Assembly: GCA_017962025.1 (NCBI GenBank)
Contig: JAGCWD010000059.1
Location: 1 to 33,146 of the forward strand
Direction: 5' to 3'
DNA length: 33,146 nt
Source of the DNA: Bacteroidales bacterium
Lineage (GTDB): Bacteria; Bacteroidota; Bacteroidia; Bacteroidales; UBA932
Shown: one piece after another, positions 16,689-24,769 of the stretch
Layout of the letters: every line of letters starts with the position of its first letter
How positions within the stretch are numbered: the stretch's first letter is position 1
The notes under the pieces: generated by a model
What the model was told of the DNA's origin: nothing
Database searches by the model: none
What the model saw: the letters and a program-made list of their open reading frames with translations, nothing else
Made by a program: the position numbers and the translations under genes

Positions 16689-18155
16689 TTAAGAAGACAG
16701 TTCTTCCTTATAGCCTGTAGCTCTGGCGCTCCAGATGGTTGCCAGGATAGCGATGGTGATACATGCCGCGATGACAACTGTCAGATAGGTTCCGTTCCAT
16801 CCGTAATGATCCGCCACATAACCGAAACCGACACCTGAGATTACGGTACTTGCATATCCAAATATTCCCAGAATCCCGTTGGCTGTAGCAGATGCCCGGT
16901 TAGTTGCATGCTGTGCCGCACAAATGCCGAGGAGGGCCTGGGGACCATAGATAAAGAATCCGATAAGCATGAACGGCGCAAGCAGCCCCAGCCACGATGT
17001 CCCGGCCGGAAGCTTCCAGAAGATGAAAACGCACAGTACGACACCTATCATGCATACCAGGCTGGTATGATGAGCTTTGTTGTGGAATATATGGTCAGTA
17101 GCCCATCCCCAGAACAGCATGCCCAGATTACCGCCGACGAGCTCGAAGAAAAGCATCACAGTCGTAGCGGAAGCCATGGAAAGATCCTTGTTCTCTGTCA
17201 GGATGGTAGGTCCCCAGTCAAGGCAGGCGAACCTGACGACATAGACAAAGAAATTGGCTACGGCCAGTGTCCATATCACACGGTTCCCATAAACATGTTT
17301 CTTGACGAATGCAGCATGTTCAGCAGACTCTTCAGGAGTGGTGACGATTGCCTTTCTCTTGCCGACCACCTCAGGCAGTCCCACATCGGAAGGGGAATCC
17401 TTCATGTTGAAGAAAAGCCAGATAGCACCTATGAATGCTACAAATGCAGGGATCAGGAAGCACCAGCGCCAAGCGCCGTAATGGGCGGCGAACTGAATGA
17501 CCTTCGGATCTGTCGTTTCCAGACCCAGATTGGTTGCTATTGCTGAAACTGCAGCAGCATTCCCGCTCAGGTCAACACCCAGATGAGGCATGACGACCCA
17601 GCCGCACAAGGCGATAGTCAGACCGGCTCCGATGGAATGAGACATGTTCCAGATGCTCATCTTCGTGGCAAGTTCACTTGGAGGGATCCACTGTGTCAAT
17701 GTCTTGGTGCATGGGGGGACGCCCATTCCCTGAAGGAATCCATTGACCAGCCATAGCATGCCCATGATGTACACCAGGACAGATGCAATGGCAGCCCCGT
17801 CTCCTGCCGTGGCTGAGATGCCCATGATCAACCTTGTGAAGAAATCGGAAGTCCCGAAAAGGATGTTGACTATGGCGCAGAGCATCAGGCCCAGACTCAT
17901 GATTTTATGGGCGCTGTTGCGGTCTGTAATGATTCCTACTACATATCGGGACAGTCCGTAGATTACACCGTGCAAGGTAAGGAATAGTCCCAACTGGGTC
18001 TTCGTTATGCTGAACTCGGCTGCCAGTCCTGGCATGGCGAATGAGAAATTCTTGCGGACAAGATAGAAGATAGCGTAGCCTATCATTGTGACGATTATTG
18101 TCCGCCACTGCCAGTATCGCAGACTTTTCTGGGTTTCGGGCGTTTTATTTTCCAT
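16689..18155 (-). CDS. MFS transporter, organophosphate:phosphate antiporter type (GlpT/UhpC-like)
   Basis: Inner-membrane transporter of the major facilitator superfamily with about 12 predicted helices (488 aa). The N-terminal pattern YWQWRTIIVTMIGYAIFYLVRKNFSFAMP with YxxRKN, plus GLSRYVVGIITDRNS and WNMSHSIGAGL, resembles the OPA family (GlpT, UhpT, UhpC), which exchanges glycerol-3-phosphate or hexose-phosphates for phosphate. Substrate is not determinable; UhpC-like members may act as sensors but no two-component system is adjacent. The gene starts right beside the plus-strand tRNA promoter region and runs into priA after a 10 bp gap. I saw no convincing promoter of its own in the short upstream region. 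Confidence 0.88.
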   Translation of the reverse strand: MENKTPETQKSLRYWQWRTIIVTMIGYAIFYLVRKNFSFAMPGLAAEFSITKTQLGLFLTLHGVIYGLSRYVVGIITDRNSAHKIMSLGLMLCAIVNILFGTSDFFTRLIMGISATAGDGAAIASVLVYIMGMLWLVNGFLQGMGVPPCTKTLTQWIPPSELATKMSIWNMSHSIGAGLTIALCGWVVMPHLGVDLSGNAAAVSAIATNLGLETTDPKVIQFAAHYGAWRWCFLIPAFVAFIGAIWLFFNMKDSPSDVGLPEVVGKRKAIVTTPEESAEHAAFVKKHVYGNRVIWTLAVANFFVYVVRFACLDWGPTILTENKDLSMASATTVMLFFELVGGNLGMLFWGWATDHIFHNKAHHTSLVCMIGVVLCVFIFWKLPAGTSWLGLLAPFMLIGFFIYGPQALLGICAAQHATNRASATANGILGIFGYASTVISGVGFGYVADHYGWNGTYLTVVIAACITIAILATIWSARATGYKEELSS

Positions 18156-18177
18156 AAAGCGAATTTACCAAAAAAAA

Positions 18178-18208
18178 TTTGTATCGAAATGTTTTTTGCC
18201 TATCTTTG
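18178..18208 (+). promoter_or_regulatory. Promoter of tRNA-Phe
   Basis: TTTG at 18178-18181, exactly 19 bases, TATCTTTG at 18201-18208 (TAnnTTTG): a perfect match to the Bacteroidota primary sigma consensus. The mature tRNA starts 17 bases after the -7 box. Confidence 0.85.
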
Positions 18209-18225
18209 CATTCCCAAAACACCAC

Positions 18226-18298
18226 GGTGCTGTAGCTCAGATGGTAGAGCAATGGACTGAAAATCCATGTGTCGGCAGTTCGATTCTTCCCAGCACCA
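18226..18298 (+). tRNA. tRNA-Phe (GAA)
   Basis: 73-nt cloverleaf. Acceptor GGTGCTG (18226-18232) pairs fully with CAGCACC (18291-18297), with discriminator A at 18298. The D stem is GCTC/GAGC. The anticodon stem ATGGA/TCCAT encloses loop CTGAAAA with anticodon GAA (18259-18261), hence phenylalanine. The T stem GGCAG/CTTCC has one C-U mismatch around the loop TTCGATT. CCA is not encoded (ACA follows), so it must be added after transcription. Own promoter upstream and terminator downstream make it a single-gene unit. Confidence 0.95.
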
Positions 18299-18301
18299 CA
18301 G

Positions 18302-18335
18302 TAGCCCACTGAATTTCAGCGGGCTATTTGTTTTT
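18302..18335 (+). terminator. Rho-independent terminator after tRNA-Phe
   Basis: Stem TAGCCCACTG (18302-18311) / CAGCGGGCTA (18317-18326) with one mismatch and loop AATTT, followed by TTTGTTTTT. It begins 3 bases after the tRNA. Confidence 0.85.
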
Positions 18336-18357
18336 CTGTCCCACTTTTCCCTTTTTT

Positions 18358-18376
18358 AGCGCACTTCGCTTGCGCT
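18358..18376. repeat. Short inverted repeat between tRNA and propeller gene
   Basis: AGCGCA (18358-18363) and TGCGCT (18371-18376) flank CTTCGCT. There is no T-tract after it on either strand, so it does not look like a terminator. Role unknown; it could be part of a dispersed intergenic repeat. Confidence 0.4.
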
Positions 18377-18399
18377 CATTCCTTTCGGCCTCTTCTTAT

Positions 18400-18427
18400 A
18401 AAAAAAGGGCGCCCGTATCGGACGCCC
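18400..18427 (-). terminator. Rho-independent terminator of the large minus-strand operon
   Basis: Stem GGGCGCCCG (18407-18415) / CGGACGCCC (18419-18427), one mismatch, loop TAT. Read on the minus strand it is followed by seven Ts (18406-18400). It lies 19 bp after the stop of the propeller gene at 18447. Confidence 0.85.
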
Positions 18428-18446
18428 TGTCAAACGATCGAATAGC

Positions 18447-19706
18447 CTATTTGATCTTGTAAGCTATCAGAGCCTCTCCGTGCCGGGCGTACATTATCCC
18501 GTCACGGATTGTAAGATGCGGCCAGAAAGGACCCGATCCCTTGTCAACCCTGACCTCGCTGACGGTCTTGAAGGTCTTTCCGTCAGGGACCACGATCCCT
18601 ATCGTGCCGCGGCGCTCGTCGTAACAGTAGAGAAGGCCGTCGGCATAGACTATCGAACCCTTGCCCTTGCCGCCTTCCCAAGCCTCGCTGTAGAGGGTCT
18701 TTCCGGTGTTCCAGTCGATGGCGCACCAGTTCCCGGAGGTGTTATTCTTCCAGTTGGAACCATAGATTACGCCGTCCACAAGTACATAGCCTCCATGGTG
18801 GGTGTCAAGTTCGTCGGTCTTCCAGACCTGGGTGACGCTCCTGAGGTCGTCAGCGAGCTGGAGCATATAGCCGCCTATGTCGTAACCCTGTGAGAAAAAG
18901 AGCTTTCCGTCCTTGAACAAGCAGCTGTTCGGTGGTATGTTGTCCCATCTTCCGGTGCCTCCCCATCCGTTGAAGGTCCACATGATCTCGCCGGTGTTCG
19001 GATCGGCTCCGAAGACATTCTTGATTGTCGAGCAGACGATCTGGCGCTTTCCTTTCCACTCTATCATGATAGGGGTCACATATGCTCTCTTGTCCTTGAG
19101 GCTGGGGGATCTCCAGACTTCCTTGCCAGTGTTCTCATCGAGGGCGACGATGGTGGTGATGTCACCACCTGGAGTGTAGATCACCTTGCCGTCATAGACA
19201 AGCGGGCACTCCGCGGTACCCCAATTCCCGGTTGTGGACTTGTAGGTCGCTGTCCCGTCCACCTTCCAGACTATGTGGCCGTCAGCGCAATCGAGGCAGA
19301 CCACGTCACCGGCGCCGCTGATCACGAACGCCTTGCCGTTGTGGATGGTCGGGGTGGTGCGGCTCTCGGGATAGGAGTCTTTCCAAGGATTGCCGTAGGG
19401 AATCTTGTAGAGGAGCTTGCCTGTACCAAGTTCAAGGGCAACGAAGGCCTCCTGTTTCTCGTCTTCGGTCAGTCCGGTCGTGTAGACGCGGTCTCCAACA
19501 ACAGTCGCGCTGGAATAGCCTTTGCCGACCTCAAGGCACACCCAGACCTTCTGGGGGCCTACTTCGGGCCACTGCTTGAGCAGTCCTGTCTCGGGGAAGT
19601 GCCCGTCACGCAAGGGACCCCGGAAACCGTCCGGAGCGAAAAGCTGGGCCTTCATCGGGATGATCGCTACGATCATCGCGGCGAGGATTGTGGTAGTTCG
19701 TTTCAT
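18447..19706 (-). CDS. Exported PQQ-type (BamB-like) beta-propeller protein
   Basis: 419-residue protein with a signal peptide (MKRTTTILAAMIVAIIPMKAQ) and no lipobox. The body is a series of PQQ/YWTD-like blades: repeated patterns such as VVGDRVYTTG, FVALELGTGKLLYKIPYG, VVCLDCADGHIVWKVDG, IVALDENTGKEVWRSPS, and GLLYCYDERRGTIGIVVPDG. The opening FRGPLRDGHFPETGLLKQWPE resembles the start of many exported propellers in Bacteroidota and Planctomycetes. I use ATG 19706 rather than 19742, because 19706 begins a clean signal sequence. It follows the glycosyltransferase after 25 bp and precedes a strong terminator, so it is probably the last gene of the operon. True PQQ binding is not implied; most such repeats are scaffolds or substrate-binding. 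Function unknown. Confidence 0.85.
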   Translation of the reverse strand: MKRTTTILAAMIVAIIPMKAQLFAPDGFRGPLRDGHFPETGLLKQWPEVGPQKVWVCLEVGKGYSSATVVGDRVYTTGLTEDEKQEAFVALELGTGKLLYKIPYGNPWKDSYPESRTTPTIHNGKAFVISGAGDVVCLDCADGHIVWKVDGTATYKSTTGNWGTAECPLVYDGKVIYTPGGDITTIVALDENTGKEVWRSPSLKDKRAYVTPIMIEWKGKRQIVCSTIKNVFGADPNTGEIMWTFNGWGGTGRWDNIPPNSCLFKDGKLFFSQGYDIGGYMLQLADDLRSVTQVWKTDELDTHHGGYVLVDGVIYGSNWKNNTSGNWCAIDWNTGKTLYSEAWEGGKGKGSIVYADGLLYCYDERRGTIGIVVPDGKTFKTVSEVRVDKGSGPFWPHLTIRDGIMYARHGEALIAYKIK

Positions 19707-19731
19707 AACTTTTGAATATTGGTTTGTAATA

Positions 19732-20991
19732 TCATATTCCAATAACTATCCTATAAAGCTCCTCGAGGTTACGGGCGCATGCCTCGGAGGAGTACCTTTC
19801 CCTGGCGAGTCTTATTGCAGACTCTCTTTTCTCATCGTACAACTCCTTGTCGGAGAGTAGTTTCCAAAGCGCCTGGGCCAATTTGTCCGCCTCCTTGCCC
19901 TTGTAGAGAAGCCCACCTCGGGAGACTATCTCAGGGTAGGACCCCCTGTCCGGCTCCACGACAGGTCTGCCGGCGGCGAAGGCTTCGCAGACGTACAGTC
20001 CTATACCCTCGTCAAAACGGAGCGGCACACTCACGACGGTAACATCGCGGTAGAAGAGATGATGGGCGAGTGGGGAATACTCCTCCTCGATGGTCACATC
20101 ATCCATGAAAGGCCTCAGAATCTTCAAGGCCTTGGAGAAGTCCTTCCTGTCGGAGCCGGTCCTTCCGCCTCCGATCCGCAACTTGAGGTTGGGGATGTCC
20201 CCTTGTCGTTTGAGGATGGCGAAGGCTTCAGCCATGATGTCAAGTCCGTCCAGCCCGTTCATCCTGTAGAAGAACCCGATTGTGGGATATTCCGGGAGCG
20301 GGGCCGAGAAATACTTATCAATATCTATGCCCGGATAAATGACTGTTGGTGAAACCCCCGGCATCTTCCGGGAAGCGATGGCTGAGTAGTACTCGCTGGT
20401 GGTCACGAAAGCGTCCACAGAAGGGGAACTGTCCCTTATCGCCTTCCATGCCGCCGAGGCCCATTCTCCTTTGAGGCTGTCAATCCAGATTTCCTCGTCT
20501 TGCAGGGAGCAGACCACCTTGACCCCAAGCGCCTCTGTCAGCGATGCTACGATTCCTATGAGCAGGGTGGATGAGAGGTGGACGATGTCCGGAATCCCGT
20601 CTTTCATGATCCAGGCGACCATCTCGGCTAGATTCTTCTTGAAAGCCCCGTCAGTCCCTGTTATCATAGACATCGTCATTCCTTCCATACCCTCGGCCGA
20701 AGTCGTCCCAGACATCGATGCGGCAAGTCCCATGAGCAGTTTTGAAGAGGAGAGCCCTCTTATCCACGCAGGCATATTCCCTTTCTTGAACATGGCCTGC
20801 TCGATGTAATATGAGACAGCTGGGAAGAAGATCGGGACATCCTCAGAGGCCAGGCTCATCGGAAGGTACAGCGGCAACACCGTGACATCGTGCCCGGCCT
20901 TGATGAGTGCCTGAGCCATCAGTGAATCCCTGAAACAGTTGCCGCAGTAGTAGGAGTCTCCAGCACTCGGACTAATAATCAATATCTTCAT
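19732..20991 (-). CDS. Glycosyltransferase (GT4-like, GT-B fold)
   Basis: 419-residue cytoplasmic glycosyltransferase, likely retaining and nucleotide-sugar dependent. The N-terminal Rossmann half starts MKILIISPSAGDSYYCGNCFRDS with a GHDVTVLPLYLPM loop. The C-terminal half has IGFFYRMNGLDGLDIMAEAF and LRIGGGRTGSDRK, and ends with the EGIGLYVCEAFAAGRPVV and YPEIVSRGG motif, typical of the donor-binding E-x7-E region. I start it at ATG 20991, since a longer frame (21051) lies inside the permease gene; the two genes overlap by 20 bp. The YYCGNC motif near the N-terminus recurs in some GT4-like proteins of this phylum. Acceptor unknown; glycosylation of an exported component of this operon is possible but speculative. 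Confidence 0.87.
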   Translation of the reverse strand: MKILIISPSAGDSYYCGNCFRDSLMAQALIKAGHDVTVLPLYLPMSLASEDVPIFFPAVSYYIEQAMFKKGNMPAWIRGLSSSKLLMGLAASMSGTTSAEGMEGMTMSMITGTDGAFKKNLAEMVAWIMKDGIPDIVHLSSTLLIGIVASLTEALGVKVVCSLQDEEIWIDSLKGEWASAAWKAIRDSSPSVDAFVTTSEYYSAIASRKMPGVSPTVIYPGIDIDKYFSAPLPEYPTIGFFYRMNGLDGLDIMAEAFAILKRQGDIPNLKLRIGGGRTGSDRKDFSKALKILRPFMDDVTIEEEYSPLAHHLFYRDVTVVSVPLRFDEGIGLYVCEAFAAGRPVVEPDRGSYPEIVSRGGLLYKGKEADKLAQALWKLLSDKELYDEKRESAIRLARERYSSEACARNLEELYRIVIGI

Positions 20992-23900
20992 ACTCAACGG
21001 TTTCCTTGACAATATCCCTAGCCATTCTCCTGATTTGGAAGAAGATAACAAAGAGACAGATTGCAGTAGTCAATATGCAGACGAGCCATGTGGCTGGGGA
21101 GATTGTCCCGAATGAGGTGATGACGCTCAGGACAGCCGAGAGGAAGCCCAGCAGCACTGCCGCTACCGGGAGGGGTAGGTTCTCGGACTCGAGGTTCCGG
21201 TAGATTGTCCTGTCACTGAATCCCAGCGACCTCTCAAGCAGGATCTCTTTCTTCTTTCCGGCCAGGCGTTTCCTGACCCCGATTGTGAGACTGGCGACCC
21301 CGAGGATCAGCCCAATAGCCCCGAGAATAAGGAATATGGTGAGGTAAGTGTCTGTCACGGAATTGAATATCCTCAGCCTTCCGGTGCAGGGAACAGCCCT
21401 TATCCCATATTCATTCAGGGCAGTCTCAAGGATTGTGGCGGCGTCTTGGATCTCTGATCTTACAAGCAACACATTGCTCCCTCTCTTCTCCCAATTCGCT
21501 CTAAGTATGTTTTCCGGCACGAGTACACTCCCTTGGAAAACCGTGTTGGGGAGAGTTCCGGCGATAATCACATCGATCTCTTTGCCGCCCGGTCCGGAAT
21601 ATTTCAGAGTGTCTCCCAAGGAGGTGGCCAGCCCCCAGGTCAGGACGGTCTCGTCTACGAGGCCGTAAACGGCGTCGCCCTCTGTCATCCTTCTAATGAC
21701 GGACCTGTCGTCTCCCAGGGAGAAAATGTTATTCTTGATCTTGAATGTCGAGTTCAGGAAGTCGCTTTCCCTGAAGCCGATAAGTCCAGGGGTCGAGACC
21801 TTTCCAAGGTTAAGGCAGCTGGCGTCGTCTCCGCTGACGACGGGGCATTGCATCACGAAGGTGTTCTCCGGGAGGTCGCCAAGTCCGGCAGCTTCCCTTC
21901 CTTCAGGACATGAGATGTCATGCTGGAGAGGGATTGTGAGGTCGCACCACAGGTCGAATCCTCCCGTGCTTCCCTCCAAGGCTCTCTTGTCGGAGAAATC
22001 CTGGCGGTTCAGGCCTACGGAGAAGGTGATGAACACTCCGAGCGCCAATGCAGTCATCCCAGTCAAAGCATCGCCCCGGGATCGCCTCAGCGACTGTTTG
22101 ATGAAGGCAGGACGGTCCTTGCCTGAAGGATCGCCGCAGCTAAGGAGAAAACTGGTCCATAGGAGCCCGGCAGCGAGACTGAGGCAGCCTGTCAGTATGA
22201 ATATGATGACCTTGAAGTCAGTCATAAGGCCGAAGATGATTGAAGCCACTAGGGCAGCTGTGCAGGCTATCGCCGCTGCCTTGGTTCCTTTCCCTTGTCT
22301 TTTCGTTGAGCGTTTTTCCCTAGGATTCAATGACTTCCGTACAGCAAGCCAGATCACTCCCAACGCGAGGACAAGACCGGCGACAGTACCGGTCACGATG
22401 GCCATCCCTCGAGGGTGGAGGACGAATCCGTCAGTGTGCGTCGCTCCGCTCCAGACGTTACCAAGTAAGAAGATTACCACTCCGGCGTAAAGAATCGCCA
22501 TCACTATGCCTGCCAGGGCTCCGATTCCCGCGGCCGGAAGGGCCTCACCATAAAGGATTCTCGAGATTGGTTTCCGGGGAAATCCGATGGACTCAAGAAG
22601 GGAGAGCTCGTCTTTTCTCAGCGAAAGCATCTCGCTTAGGGGGCTGTACATAAGCAGTAGCGCCGCGAATAAGATAAAGCAGCCGAGAGCGAGGAAGAGC
22701 CCCGCGAAATCGACGCCTCCGGTGGCGTTTTCAATGGCATTGTCAAGAGGTTGTAAGGTGCTTATGGAAAAGTCATTGGCGTTAAGGACCCCAAGCACTT
22801 CCGGGGGAGATGCCGTACGGATTCCGGTTGCGTCTCCCCAAGAGTCAGACCATTCCTGGCGCATGACGTCGTAGGGGAGTAGAATCTTTGGAGTCGACTT
22901 CCAGGTGGCCCAGAAATCCTCGTCCTCATCGGTTATCCGGCTCATGTCGATGGGGAGATCGCTCTCCCAGTCGGAACATCTAGGGGTGTCGGAGAGTCCC
23001 GGAAAATCAGCGCTGAGATGGCCGTCGGATGCCAGATCAGCTAGCGGGACTATTTCTTGTACCGGGAAAGACAATGTTTTCTCAGAAAGGTTCTTAAGTT
23101 CGTCAGCGACCCAATAGGCCACCTCGACTTCATCGCCTTTCCGGACTCCGAGCCGTTTGGCCGTATAATCAGAGAGGACCGCTCCTTCGACTGGAAGACC
23201 TTTCCACGAGTCGAGCGCCGTGGCGAATGAATACGGTATCCCGGTCCCAGAGCCTGCCGAAGGGCCGGCCTTAGAAATCGAGTTGACCAGATATGAGAAC
23301 AGGCGGTCAGGTTCCTCGCACTCTGCAGTCAGCTTGTCCACGACACCGGCCTTGATGAACACCCGGTCGGAGGTGATCACACCTCCATCCATCCTGATTC
23401 CGAGACTCTCTGCAGACAGATTGGACAATCTCTCTCCGGGGATGACATCAGGAGAGATTATAGTGTTGAGTTTATCTCCAATTCCCAGTAAATCACAAAG
23501 TTCCCGTCTTGATACGAACACGTTGAACGGAATTACCTGCCCGTTCTTGAGACTCAGGTTCCCTCCTTTGGAAGCGTCCAGGGTCGCCAGATAGTCAAGC
23601 CTCAAGGAAGTCGAGTACCTGCCGGTCACGAATAGGGAAGAGGAAGGGATTAAACCGTCATCGGGGAGGCGGAGTACTATTCCAGGATCGGAAAGGTCGC
23701 CAAGTTGCCTGGCCAGTTCCTGGTTTATGGCGATCTTCCCCTCCGGGATAGCCGAACCGTCAGGCAGGCGGTCCATTCCCCAGATGGTGACAGGAAGCAG
23801 CCTTCCACCTCTTGACACAAATCCTTCGGAGAGGAGCACGGCCTTGGAGTCATCTCCGGTAGAGAGTTCCTTCATCGCTTCTATCCCAAGGAAACCGTCT

Positions 23901-24091
23901 GCGGCAAGGACAACCGACCGTATGCCTTGCAGCCGATCCAATACCCTGAGTTTCAGGGATTGACGGACAGAGTCACCGACAATGAGAGAACCCGCTATCA
24001 CGGAGACGCATATAGCTGTAGCAACAGCCGCCATCTTGTAAAACTTCCGGTAGCGGTGCCTTCCTGCCTTTATGATGTCCCGTCTGTCCAT
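20972..24091 (-). CDS. FtsX-like ABC transporter permease (MacB/LolC-type, duplicated)
   Basis: 1039-residue inner-membrane protein with two FtsX-type halves. An N-terminal helix (about 20-40) is followed by a large extracytoplasmic domain (to about 455). Then come helices near 460-485 (LFLALGCFILFAALLLMYSP), with the FtsX loop ELSLLESIGFPRKPISRILYGEAL, and further helices. After a second extracytoplasmic region, four C-terminal helices carry the repeated loop EILLERSLGFSDRTIYRNLESENLPLPV. This arrangement fits the type VII/MacB-LolCDE mechanotransmission class, which moves lipoproteins or ligands in the envelope rather than across the inner membrane. The ATPase gene ends directly before it (adjacent bases) and the glycosyltransferase overlaps its end by 20 bp. 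Around residue 277 is the short segment AGPSAGSGTG, encoded by a possible half-copy of the palindromic repeat. Confidence 0.9.
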   Translation of the reverse strand: MDRRDIIKAGRHRYRKFYKMAAVATAICVSVIAGSLIVGDSVRQSLKLRVLDRLQGIRSVVLAADGFLGIEAMKELSTGDDSKAVLLSEGFVSRGGRLLPVTIWGMDRLPDGSAIPEGKIAINQELARQLGDLSDPGIVLRLPDDGLIPSSSLFVTGRYSTSLRLDYLATLDASKGGNLSLKNGQVIPFNVFVSRRELCDLLGIGDKLNTIISPDVIPGERLSNLSAESLGIRMDGGVITSDRVFIKAGVVDKLTAECEEPDRLFSYLVNSISKAGPSAGSGTGIPYSFATALDSWKGLPVEGAVLSDYTAKRLGVRKGDEVEVAYWVADELKNLSEKTLSFPVQEIVPLADLASDGHLSADFPGLSDTPRCSDWESDLPIDMSRITDEDEDFWATWKSTPKILLPYDVMRQEWSDSWGDATGIRTASPPEVLGVLNANDFSISTLQPLDNAIENATGGVDFAGLFLALGCFILFAALLLMYSPLSEMLSLRKDELSLLESIGFPRKPISRILYGEALPAAGIGALAGIVMAILYAGVVIFLLGNVWSGATHTDGFVLHPRGMAIVTGTVAGLVLALGVIWLAVRKSLNPREKRSTKRQGKGTKAAAIACTAALVASIIFGLMTDFKVIIFILTGCLSLAAGLLWTSFLLSCGDPSGKDRPAFIKQSLRRSRGDALTGMTALALGVFITFSVGLNRQDFSDKRALEGSTGGFDLWCDLTIPLQHDISCPEGREAAGLGDLPENTFVMQCPVVSGDDASCLNLGKVSTPGLIGFRESDFLNSTFKIKNNIFSLGDDRSVIRRMTEGDAVYGLVDETVLTWGLATSLGDTLKYSGPGGKEIDVIIAGTLPNTVFQGSVLVPENILRANWEKRGSNVLLVRSEIQDAATILETALNEYGIRAVPCTGRLRIFNSVTDTYLTIFLILGAIGLILGVASLTIGVRKRLAGKKKEILLERSLGFSDRTIYRNLESENLPLPVAAVLLGFLSAVLSVITSFGTISPATWLVCILTTAICLFVIFFQIRRMARDIVKETVEYEDIDY
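23241..23270. repeat. Possible degenerate half-copy of the palindromic element inside the ABC permease gene
   Basis: The core AGAGCCTGCCGAA (23249-23261) differs at 2 of 13 positions from the arm TGAGCCTGTCGAA. It is flanked by CCGGTCCC on one side and GGGCCGG on the other, as in priA. No second arm is evident nearby, so chance similarity is not fully excluded. Confidence 0.45.
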
Positions 24092-24769
24092 CTATTCCTC
24101 CGCCTTGTTCAGATCATAGAGTGATAGTCTCCTGTCGGCGATGGATGCGACCTCGTCAGAGTGAGTGACCATCACGATCCCAGTCCCGAAATCCCTGCTG
24201 ACCTTCTGAAGGAGCCTGGCAACATTGAGGGCATTATCCCTGTCCAGTTGTCCAGTCGGCTCGTCCGCGAGGAGTAGTTTCGGCCTCATCACAAGCGCCC
24301 TGCATAGAGCGACCCTGCTGGCCTCTCCACCCGAGATGGTCTCGGGGTATTTGGAGGCTAGATCGGAGATTCCTGCATATTTCAACAGCGACAGGGCATA
24401 GTCATGGACCGGGTCGGGGACCACTTTTTCTCCGGCGAGCGCGGGAAGAAGAACATTCTGAATGACTGAGAGTTGGGGAAGTAGCCTATGATCCTGGAAC
24501 ACGAAACCTATGGTCCTGTTCCTGAGTGTGGGCTGATCAGTCCCTTCGGAGATGTCCTGCCCGTAGACCAGACATTTCCCGGAGTCCGGTTCGAGGAGGG
24601 TCGCAATGATCCTCAGCAAGGTTGTCTTCCCGGATCCGGAAGGTCCAGTGATCGCCAGGAACTCCCCTTCGGAGAGGCTCAGGCTTACGCCGTCCAAAAC
24701 CTTGCGCGACTGGCCTTCGCCGTCGCTGAAACTCTTTGATATCCTGTCAAGTACAAGTGCTTCCATCAT
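24092..24769 (-). CDS. ABC transporter ATP-binding protein (LolD/MacB type)
   Basis: 225-residue ATPase energising the adjacent FtsX-like permease. Visible motifs: Walker A GPSGSGKTT (about 42-50), Q-loop FVFQDHRLLP, signature ISGGEASRVALCRAL (a variant of LSGGQ), Walker B KLLLADEPTG, D-loop LDRDN and H-loop VMVTHSDE. Similarity in length and motifs is closest to the LolD/MacB/FtsE class. Its start overlaps the end of the propeller lipoprotein gene by 4 bp (ATGA; a second ATG follows immediately), and its stop codon abuts the permease start, so all three should be made in fixed proportion. Confidence 0.94.
   Translation of the reverse strand: MMEALVLDRISKSFSDGEGQSRKVLDGVSLSLSEGEFLAITGPSGSGKTTLLRIIATLLEPDSGKCLVYGQDISEGTDQPTLRNRTIGFVFQDHRLLPQLSVIQNVLLPALAGEKVVPDPVHDYALSLLKYAGISDLASKYPETISGGEASRVALCRALVMRPKLLLADEPTGQLDRDNALNVARLLQKVSRDFGTGIVMVTHSDEVASIADRRLSLYDLNKAEE

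Noticed and set aside
18156..18190. Promoter for the MFS gene on the minus strand
   Set aside because: The nearest candidate, TAAATTCG at 18167-18160, has a mismatch in the core, no TTTG at 19 bases, and leaves only 4 bases before the ATG.
18447..19706. PQQ-dependent alcohol dehydrogenase
   Set aside because: Only the propeller repeat is recognisable; I see no catalytic Asp/Cys-Cys or haem motif of true quinoprotein dehydrogenases, so the entry is kept as a propeller of unknown function.
21696..22490. 264-codon open frame on the plus strand inside the ABC permease gene
   Set aside because: It is antisense to a well-supported gene with clear transmembrane and FtsX motifs, and its product is Arg/Ser/Pro rich with no recognisable domain.
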